Source: Ixodes scapularis (taxonomy: Eukaryota > Arthropoda > Arachnida > Ixodida > Ixodidae). From it: a stretch of DNA of 64,000 bases. Position numbers and translations under genes: made by a program. The notes under the pieces were generated by a model, which was given only the letters and a program-made list of their open reading frames with translations, ran no database searches and was not told where the DNA came from. Positions 55,840-64,000 of this stretch are shown here, piece after piece (positions within the stretch are counted from its first letter, which is position 1; each line of letters starts with the position of its first letter). The DNA lies in NCBI RefSeq assembly GCF_016920785.2, contig NW_024609857.1:11427618-11491617 (forward strand). The letters run 5' to 3'.

Positions 55840-56042
55840 CCGTGATGCCTCGCTAATATAAACACTTCCGCCCCCCCCCCCCCCCTCTAAAAAAAATTGT
55901 CCATAATCTGAGTTCCTTTTATATTACCGAGACAAAAATGCATGTATTTTCGCAGTTTGTCTGGTTTGTCCCCGAAAATGGCGTCTATATAGCGGGGTAT
56001 CCATATATGAGCAGGGTCCTTATTCATGAAACATGACTGTAT
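55840..56042. mobile_element. Probable pogo-like MITE with internal poly-C
   Basis: ACCGTGATGCCTCGCTAATA at the left and CATGACTGTA at the right resemble pogo/Tigger ends; GCATGTATTTTCGCAGTTTG inside resembles GCATTTTCGTCTGTTT-type sequence of 13,145-13,467. Confidence 0.4.
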
Positions 56043-56229
56043 TACGAAGAAGCGATGACTTTCGACTACATGTAAGTTACGCGCACAGATCCTCAACGGC
56101 AACAGCGCTGACTTCTGTCAGGCCGAGACCACCGTCTGCCACAACAACCGAATGTGAGCATTCGATCAATCTATAATTGTATGACACGTGCTTCGATTCT
56201 CATCGCGACCACGACACGCGTTCACAGAT

Positions 56230-56470
56230 CTTCACATAGGCTACGGACTCGCACGTTCAAGTGGCGAACAGCGGTCTCCGGCGCTGTCCGAACTCGACGA
56301 GTGCGTGCACCTGTTACCGAAAGAGCGACCCGAATGCACGACGGCTGCCCCCGCAGTCGGCTGCTGCTCCGACCCAGCAGACAAGCGGGTCGGCGGGATC
56401 GAAGACCGCGGCCTGGGCGCACGCCCCTGCATTCGGGCCGTGGAAATAGACCTCGAGGCCTCTGTATGAC
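56230..56470 (+). CDS. Possible coding exon, unknown
   Basis: After GCGTTCACAG (an acceptor-like site at about 56,227) one frame reads LHIGYGLARSSGEQRSPALS then ECVHLLPKERPECTTAAPAV and ends at TGA after EASV. GC is high and several Cys are regularly placed, but the antisense and other frames are equally open, so this may be only a GC-rich block. Confidence 0.15.
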
Positions 56471-56739
56471 AGTGGCGCCGTGACACGTCCCCCGCTGCGA
56501 GATAAGTCCCCTACAAGAGAGCGGTGGGCGGATTTGTCGGCGTGGCTAAATGGGTCGGCATCGATTCACAGTGGACTGCACAATCGCGGCTCTTGCCTTG
56601 CCTTTCTGGACGTCAGGATGAATCCGAAGGAAACGCTGCTTCTCGTTTATGCGCCCTTTCGTCTTTTTATTATTATATTTTTCTAGAAATGGCTTTTTTT
56701 GATAGGTCTATAACTACAACTTAGGCGCAAGAGGAATGG

Positions 56740-56940
56740 ACTACACTCCGTTTCACCTTATGTTAGTTGGTCCTGGTTGTACCGCAGCGAAGGATAGAAG
56801 CGCGAGCTCATAGCGTTGGCAGCTGCCCTTGGTGCAGGAGAGCTTGTGCCGCCGAGGTGTGCCCTAGTTGGCCCTAGAGGAAGGAGCTCGCGCTTGTAGC
56901 CTTTCCCGCGGTACGACACAAGGTGAAACAGAGTATAGTC
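56740..56940. mobile_element. Palindromic MITE, TATACTCCGTTYCACCTT ends, copy 2
   Basis: GGACTACACTCCGTTTCACC at the left and GGTGAAACAGAGTATAGTCC at the right, with GTACCGC and AGCGCGAGCTC mirrored inside. Shares termini with 20,911-21,117 while the interior has diverged. Confidence 0.75.
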
Positions 56941-57419
56941 CAGTAAGCCTCAGCGCGTGCGTACAACCTCTTCCTTGCTTCCCGCTGTCATCATTCTTTG
57001 GGGACACCGTTCCCATCATTGTCAGCACCTATCTCTGTGCGTATTTCGTTCTTCTTCACTATTCTTTTCTGAGCATAGCTAGCATGGGGAATAAAAAGCA
57101 ATAAAAACCGGCAATGTGTTCTAACGGGCGGGGGAAGGTCGGGCTGCCCTCAATTTGTAGTTAACAGATAGCCCCCCAGATGGCGCTCGTTACTTGAAAA
57201 AAAGGTCCATTGTAGGCGTGCGCTTTGCCACTAAAATGCACGGGCTTGTGTGTATTTACCGTTTGAACCAGACCCGGGTGCTTAAATGAACGCCCGCCAT
57301 TTGCTTAATCACGCTATAACGCAACCATTCCATCCTCCCGTGTTCGATTTCATGCAGAGTCGCACAGGCTCTTGCATGGGAAGAAGTGGCGTAGGCAGAG
57401 GGCGGGTTTGGAGTAATCG

Positions 57420-57446
57420 AACCCCCCCCCCCCCCCCCCCCCCCCA
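57420..57446. repeat. Poly-C tract
   Basis: Uninterrupted C run followed by AAACCGCGCGGGCTCCCGCC. Confidence 0.95.
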
Positions 57447-57499
57447 AACCGCGCGGGCTCCCGCCATAGGTCGGCATTTTAGAGCCTGTTCATTCACCA

Positions 57500-57870
57500 T
57501 CACATTACGAACAAAATCACGTCTCCAACTTCATTCGCATTCACGTCACAAGGTACTCCGACCTCCCAAAGTCACGGCCCTTCACACCCCGGCGTTCAAC
57601 CGCGCCAAGACTCCACCCCTTCACATCACGGCTTTCAAACTCCGCTGAGAATTCATCCCCTTCGCATCACGGCGTTCAACCGCGCCAAGAATTCATCCCC
57701 ATCACATCACTGCCGCCTCCGAATTCACGGGGTCAGTCACCATCACATCACCAATTCACGAAGTCATTCACCATCACCACGAATTCATCAGAATTCACCC
57801 CCCCCCCCCCCATCACCACGAATTCATCAGAATTCACCATCGTGACGTCATCGGAATTCACCATCAGCCT
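57500..57870. repeat. Degenerate tandem repeat (TTCACCATCACATCAC)
   Basis: Repeated units of ATTCACCATCACATCACG, CATCACCACGAATTCATCAG (twice, exact) and TTCAACCGCGCCAAGA (twice), with an internal poly-C run. This is a simple satellite-like block without coding potential. Confidence 0.8.
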
Positions 57871-58032
57871 CCCTGCACGCGAGAGTCATGTTGGAGTATC
57901 ATCTGAAGATGTACGCGATCCGTTTCATCGTTTCACAAGGCCACAGCTACGGTAACGGTCTAACGGACGTGGACACGTTAAAACAAAACTATCGAACTAC
58001 TTACAATCATTTGCAGCAACAATCAAATCTTT

Positions 58033-58139
58033 GATGAAAATAATCCCTGGAGAAGGGGAACAAGAGGGACAAAGGACAAACACAAATCTCCAATCTCCTT
58101 TGTCCCTCTTGTTCCCCTTCTCCAGGGATTATTTTCATC
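58033..58139. repeat. Perfect 44-bp hairpin
   Basis: The left arm 58,033-58,076 (GATGAAAATAATCCCTGGAG...) and right arm 58,096-58,139 are perfect complements, with a 19-base loop. Its relative at 29,300-29,440 keeps one arm and the downstream GTCCAGCTCGC block. Confidence 0.95.
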
Positions 58140-60547
58140 ATTACTGTCCAGCTCGCTTGCACCTTTGCATTTAATTGCATTATAATCATAATCAAATCTT
58201 TCTTTCTCAATCTTCTTTCATTTTCCTTTTCCTTGCCCGTATAGGTCGTTGCTCTCGTTATGGCAGGACACCGCTTACGTACAGTTATTGCCCGTTTCAT
58301 AGTTAACGTTCACGTAAAAACATTCCTGTGTGCACTACAGGTTACGATGCTAGGTAACACAACTGACCTTTGCTCGGCAACGTCCGCATAGTTGTAGTTC
58401 GTGGTATAGTAGAACTGATGGGTTTCTCAGTGCAGTCACGGCCTATGTAGGTCCCACTAATGGTGCGATAGCCGATTGTTTACAAGTTAACGCAAATTAA
58501 ACTAGCACGACTGAAATAAGAATTTGCTAAGTAATGTTGAAGTACGTCCAGTGCATCGGGAATAAATCGCCATCGAATAGAATTCTGCCAGACATTTGTG
58601 GTGTAGTAGTATGAGGAGAGAGGATGCTTGCTTGTACGATTTTCCTTCCTGACCTCAAAAAATTCCCTCTATCAAGTCATAATAAACCACTTTGATAAAC
58701 CACTTGGGCTATCCAGATCTCGGACATTTTTCGAGTTCCCTCTACGGCCAGTGATGGCGAGCACGAAATATTCTTTGATGTGAAACACAATTTTATGGAA
58801 TGGAACGTTTTTTTTTGTTTTTTTTTTCATACATCTTTTATCTTAGCCTATGACCAGTTTGTTTGTTTGTTCATACATCTCACATCTCAGGCCATTACAA
58901 GTTATTTTCGTGCCCTTAATTAGCTAATTATGTAACGATTTGTGAAAGCGTATAAAATATGCAACCTCAAAAAGTTTAAGCTTGCCTTGATCATCCTGGC
59001 AAAACCGCGCGTATCGCAGAATGTGCCCCGCATGCATTATGTGTGCATTATTCATAATTTGTTTAGTCGGTAACTGGGAGCTTTTGGTTGTTTTGGGTCC
59101 GTTGCACGAACGACATATCCGTGCGCTCCCGGGGTCTATCGGAGTGATCGAAAGATCTATAAATTTATTCAGGGGATGGGTATGTCAGGAGAATGCTTTA
59201 ATTAGAAGTGCGCGAAGGTTCTGCCTCGTCGGAGGGGCGCATGTACCGACTTGAGCTCTCGGTGCTCTTAGATTGCGAGGCGCCCCTTGTGGCAACCGAC
59301 CAAATTTACGGCTGCGTCTGATACGAGGGCGTGCGCTCAATGGCCTTATATGGGCGGAGCCGTCAGTTCGCACGGCGGTTCGCTAGATGCGAAATGTGTC
59401 TCACGCTGTGGGTGATGACGTCAACTATGTCACGTGATGCCCTATCGTGAGGGAAGGAGGTTTATCATAGTTTATCGCGCCCGTTGCGTTTTATCGTGGG
59501 TTGCGCCATTTTGAATACTGTAGCGCCATCTAGCGAGCGCCAGGTTCCGCGGCCATGCTGAATGCATGGCTAGAAACGTTGGCGAAAGTGCTCTTTGGGG
59601 CGCCGCTCTTGCTTTCGGTATGCTGGTTGGGTGATCTTTAGTGCTGGCTGTCCAACTTTGGGCGCGTCTTGTGTCCTTGTGTACCGCGGTTGGCGTTTTT
59701 TAATTCATTGTGACCGTTTCTTGCCCGCATTGTAACATCTGCGAGTGCGGCCCTGCCAAGAACAGCGGCATTGAACTCGCCACCAATAGAAATCGGCAGG
59801 TGAGAACTGAAAATGTTGTACCAGGTGATAGCGAATGCGTTTCCCTTCAAATCGTTTTGTGGTTTTAGATGCAGAGAAAGTTTGTGTCGTTTCGTGTCGT
59901 CCAGAAAAATGATATTTAATGTGAACAAGGACGCGCGAATTAAGAGCATTGCAGAGAACGATCGAAGGCAGCTCCCTTTGGCTTGCAGATGTTTATAAAA
60001 GTTTTAATTGACGATCCCGTGTCTACGGGTGTGTCCAATGTCGAGATCTGAAAACAGGAAAGTCGAGATAGGCCCATTGCCGGTTCGATTCGATCAAAAA
60101 TTCAACGATTCGAAATCGATCACATAAGCATGTTTCAGCAATAGAAGTTAAAGTTTTATTTCCAGCTACGTTACGTACTAATTTGCAAAATCAAAAGAAC
60201 CGAGTCGCGTTGTGACGGTGTATATAAGTTCACTTCCAGGTCGGGAACTAAGTTGTGTCCAATTTTCTTTACCATATGTCGAACGTCTAATCTGCATGCG
60301 CGTTCTACATACAGTATATATGTGGAAAAAAAAAATGAAAAAAACAACAACAGGTCCAACTGCTTGTTACGTCACGATAAAGCTGTTTTGACAAGAGTGA
60401 AAGCCGCAATGCAGAAAACAAACACGAAAACATTACCGTCGCCCAAGCATATAATGCGGGGACTTTTGGTATATATACACTTTTTACCCCTACAGTTATT
60501 GCCAGCTACACAAACCAGAACAAATAACCGGTAATGCCTTTTAGATG

Positions 60548-60563
60548 TATATATATATATATC
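60548..60563. repeat. Short (TA)n microsatellite
   Basis: About eight TA repeats. Confidence 0.9.
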
Positions 60564-60915
60564 AGTCTTATTGACCAAAGAAAGAATCGAAGAAGAAAGC
60601 TTTCGCGAATCGCATTGAAAGAAACGGAGACGAACCGGACGTTTTCATCGAGCAACGAGGCAAGACATGGCGTGCGCAATAATGACCGAGTAGGCAAACA
60701 TATTTTATCGGACGTCGCTTATTGTGAGCCACGATTATGATAGAGTGTGTTTTGTTCCTTCGCGTGCGTAATCGGTACGAACAGACAACAAAATAATCGA
60801 AGGTGTTTCTAAGGGTGTTTGTGCACGCAAACCAAGCATGCTTTTTTTTTTTTTTCAGACCACTTGTATTGCCGGGCATTGAACCGCCAGCGAAGTTTGC
60901 TACTAATTAACCTCT

Positions 60916-60970
60916 AAAGGCTGGTTCACACAGCACGCCTTTTCTTACGTTCCGTATAAGTCACGAAAAC
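60916..60970. repeat. Fragment of the GTTCACAC foldback family
   Basis: AAAGGCTGGTTCACACAGCACG matches the end of the 12,145-12,639 element; no partner end was found nearby. Confidence 0.4.
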
Positions 60971-61597
60971 ATTCGTGTCTCGAATGTCGCGTGCCAGGCC
61001 ATTTCCTCGAACTGATAGCCACCTTTAAAGGGGTGATGCAACAATTTTTGTACTTGTCGCAAATACCGCTTAGAACGGATCCCTGACGTTAATAACCTAT
61101 GAAACACGCGTTCGTTTTTCACCCCGTGCAATAGAAGTCCCAGAAGAAAAAAAAACTAAAGAGAAACAAGCAGCGTTCACCGCAACTCGTAGCCAGAACA
61201 AGCGGCCACGTGACCTGGAGCCGATTGTATGCCGCCAATGTTGATCATAGCCACGCGCTGGGGTTGGCAAAGCACAGGACACGCGCTGAGTTCCAGACGT
61301 TTCGGCGATCGGACACGGGCCACTACCCGAATGCTTCTCGAGCTAGTAATTATCACGAGCTCAAATCGAGTGCTCACGCAACGCTTGGGTCCAATCTATG
61401 AACCGCATTCAAATATCGTCTTTAGGGTGTACTGCGATCCCCACGTTATGTCACCAAATTTTGCAAAGGAGACATTGAATGAAAGTTATCGCTTTTGTCG
61501 TTAAAATTAGGCAACAACAAAGGAGTTCTTGGCCAGTGACGTTGCGTGCGAGTATCCTTGAGTCCCGATAGTGCCAGTAAGCTCGTGTAAAGAACCG

Positions 61598-61815
61598 GGG
61601 GGGGGGGGCGCTTGCCCCCCTAGTTTTCAGAGGGGGGGAGGGGGGGGCAAGGCGTGTGTTCTGCCCCCCCCCCCCCCTCCCTGAAACAGCCGCCACTGGG
61701 CAGGGCAAACACTGGCCGACGGCGCCCAAGGGATAACCAAGGGCACCGCCCCCCGGCACTAAGGGGTAGGGGGGGGGGGGGGTGCTGGTTTGCACCGCCC
61801 CCCCCCCCTCCCATT
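61598..61815. repeat. Poly-G/poly-C mirrored block
   Basis: Four homopolymer-rich tracts of G or C separated by CGCTTGCCCCCCTAG, GCAAGGCGTGTGTTCTGC and GTGCTGGTTTGCACCG. The proline- and glycine-rich frames on both strands come from these runs. Confidence 0.85.
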
Positions 61816-61918
61816 CAAAAACAGGTTGGTACGCCGCTGGTAACAGGGACAAGTGTTCGCCGTACACAGCGTGGCAAACGATGCAAGGGGTAGCTTCGCG
61901 AGGCAATCCATGAGTCAA

Positions 61919-62092
61919 GCGCGAAACACATGTACGACGAAACCGTCCAATCCGACGTCCGACCGCGCCATACGATGGTCGGAGGCGAGGGTTTTCAACG
62001 CTCTCCGATGCTACAAAGACCCTCTCCTCCCAAGGTCATTCCGGCAGTCCGCACGTCGGATCGGAAGGTTTCGTCGTACATGTGTTTCGCGC
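61919..62092. mobile_element. Foldback element with GCGCGAAACACATG arms
   Basis: GCGCGAAACACATGTACGAC, GAAACC and TCCGACGTCCG on the left are mirrored by CGCACGTCGGA, GGTTTC and GTCGTACATGTGTTTCGCGC on the right. The arms are about 45 bp around an 80-bp centre. Confidence 0.85.
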
Positions 62093-63712
62093 TTCACGGC
62101 TGTTCCGGTGTTTTGGTCGCTTCTGACTTTTGCGGTTTTTGTGAACGCAGCCGTCGCAAATGTGTTAATTAGTCTTCGTACCATACCGTAAGGTAAGAAA
62201 ACGGGGCTATGTGAATCAGCATAATGCAGTCACAGCCAACACTGTGTACACGCCAGCTTTCGTACAGCTGTGGTTTCCCATGGGCTCTATAGCGATTGTT
62301 TCGTGCTTGCATCCACGCCATAACTGACAGTGGCAAAAGAAGGCAATTAGGGGCGTGGCGGCAATGTTCTCTTTAGCGGATCCTAAAGGTTGCGGTTCGT
62401 ACGTATATGGGTTGATATTTTAAGCCCGCCTAGATACAGGTTGTTTCAGCTAACTTGTACCAAGGCTTAAGAAAATAAGAAAACGAGCTGATTCACGCTG
62501 CGCGTGTCGAACCAACAGTAAAAAACGAACCATGCTTTTCGGTGTTGGCAGTGCCCTTCACAGTTCTAGAGTGCAAATAAAAAAAAAATTTAGATGCGTC
62601 AATTTGGGTAATAAACGCAAACTAAATAGAGCGAACTTTTATATATACGCAATTAATCATGTGCGCGAAACCTTCCAATACAAAAGTTATAGATAGTGTT
62701 GAGTAAAGGTCATCGTATTGTTTCAATCAAGGTAGCCATGCAAATCTAAATTTTCAAATTTTAAAAAGCGCGCGAAATAAAAAAAAAAAACACAAATAAA
62801 AACATTGTGCTTAGGGACACTAGCATCTACAAAGCCGCTATTTATAAATTCAAAATGTCAATCTATATATATATATTTTTTTTTTAAACTTCTAGCAGGA
62901 TAATATCGCGGGTAAAAGATATGCCGAGCTTCGCTGCCTTTTCACTTCCTTTTATTCCGTCGCGAATGACGCTTATCGAGGAAAGATTAAGTAAGACACG
63001 CCAGGCGTGTCAGATTCCGAGCGTCTTGCTTCGAACATTTGTGCAGACAGTTGCCTACGCCGAAGTTCAACGAATCGCTCCCAGGTGGATTAGCCGTGCC
63101 CATTCGTGTATTATAAAATTAATAAACATTGCAACAACAAAAAAAAATACGAGCTTCTGTGTATTACTAAACATCAAGTTGACATCTGTAACTCGAAACG
63201 AGAGAAGGAAAGGAAAAAATATACACCAATAATACAATACACGGAAGGAATGACCAAAGCGTACCATGGGTATCGTGGCCCAATTTCATGTAAACCATTC
63301 ATCAATCGTTAATTAACGATGCAATAGTCGAACCTATTATACGGGGCAACTCAGTTACTAATAAACCAATGCGGAAACTACGGCGCGATACGGAGATATT
63401 TACTACATTAGGGATTTTGAGCAGATCGCTTCATTAACACCGGTATGCCCGACACCGAAACGATGTACACGCAAAGGCGCCGGCGGAGCATCAGGAATCG
63501 CTATGGTAGATGTAGGAACTAGAGAGTTTTAGGGAACCCTTTTTTTCACATCCGATAGGGTACAATGGGCCCTTAGGTTCAAACTGCTACCACAGGAGAC
63601 TCGCACGTGCTCAGCTTGCACCGGAGGGACCATCCTACAGTATTGGATATGCCAAAACGCTTCCCTAAAACTCCTTACAATCTACTGAAACTCCCGGTTA
63701 GGAAGCATCAGT

Positions 63713-63818
63713 AGATCGTTCTGATAACTCCGATAACAATACCCGACGGCGGTATTACGCACGCTCAAGGAGCGCCGAGGAATATCGGCTATCGTTATCG
63801 GAGTTACGGGAACGATCT
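63713..63818. repeat. Inverted repeat AGATCGTTCYGATAACTCCG
   Basis: AGATCGTTCTGATAACTCCG, ATAACAATA on the left are mirrored by TATCGTTATCGGAGTTACGG, GAACGATCT on the right. Likely a small foldback. Confidence 0.8.
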
Positions 63819-63965
63819 ATTAAAACTCCCTGATAACAACAAAACGCATCTCACAAACTCACCACTTCGGGCAGTGAATAACCGGGAAGCATCGGAAGTC
63901 TGTCCGAAAGGCGCGCCTCCATCTTCTATTCGTTCGCGCGGTCTGGGGGCGACGATCGGGCAACC

Positions 63966-64000
63966 ATGAACAAGATCCAAAACTCCGCCGCCGCGTCCCA
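63966..64000 (+). CDS. Possible start of a gene cut by the window edge
   Basis: The GC rises over the last 110 bp, and CAACCATGA gives a good start context, followed by MNKIQNSAAAS in frame to the edge. A GGAAGC block and CpG-rich sequence upstream resemble a promoter or 5' UTR. With only 11 codons visible, the product cannot be named. Confidence 0.3.
   Translation, partial: MNKIQNSAAAS

Noticed and set aside
56222..56486. Antisense Arg-rich frames
   Set aside because: Shadows of a GC-rich block in which all frames are open.
61451..61918. 155-residue Pro/Gly-rich frame (-)
   Set aside because: Arises from alternating poly-G and poly-C runs.

Overview
This is eukaryotic nuclear DNA that most resembles an ixodid (hard) tick genome. 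The evidence is: (i) tRNA-derived SINEs whose distal part reads ...CCCCAGGTGGTC... then GGCACGTAAAACCCC, the pattern of the Ruka-type tick SINE as I remember it; (ii) LINE 3' tails ending in (CATC)n; (iii) a high density of foldback MITEs; and (iv) sparse, intron-rich genes with GC-rich third codon positions. The genus cannot be set from sequence reading alone. There is no bacterial or viral gene set, no CRISPR array and no rRNA. Nearly all short open frames are shadows of repeats.

Genes. The only gene assigned to a family is on the minus strand between about 37.0 and 50.7 kb. Eight coding exons, all phase-consistent, encode about 491 residues of an EFHC1-like (myoclonin/Rib72 type) DM10-domain protein of the axonemal doublet microtubule. 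The first coding exon and the C-terminal EF-hand part were not found. Three small genes, each with its coding sequence in one exon, encode proteins with an N-terminal membrane segment: about 14.27-14.90 kb (+), 15.25-16.01 kb (-, convergent with the first) and 31.58-32.02 kb (+). All have GC-rich codon use, and I recognise no family for any of them. A possible first coding exon begins at 63,966 and runs off the right edge.

Mobile elements. A complete 2,464-bp Mutator-like element (25,743-28,206) has terminal inverted repeats, a perfect 9-bp target duplication, a FLYWCH zinc finger and a decayed MULE transposase. A 674-bp hAT-like MITE (7,195-7,868) has an 8-bp duplication, and the corresponding empty site is present at about 23.87 kb. 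Two foldback elements with TA duplications lie at 24,261-24,809 and 53,942-54,673. Also present are a pair of CCGTATTTTCCGGACTATA elements, LINE reverse-transcriptase and C-terminal remnants, hAT-type transposase debris, and a minus-strand SINE with a perfect 14-bp duplication.

Most unusual content. One dispersed repeat family appears four times (about 9.4, 22.5-23.4, 37.8 and 53.0 kb). The copies share flanks (AGAGCGCAGCTCTTA..., GTTGAGCGGCGTCG..., then a GAGGAGG / AGAGCTGCGCTC end), but the core is an array that differs between copies. Three cores are built from the palindrome CCGCTAAATTTAGCGG alternating with TGACGTCACGTGA. The fourth is an AGGTCACGTGACCCC array of about 420 bp. I know of no name for this family, and it is the best candidate here for something undescribed.
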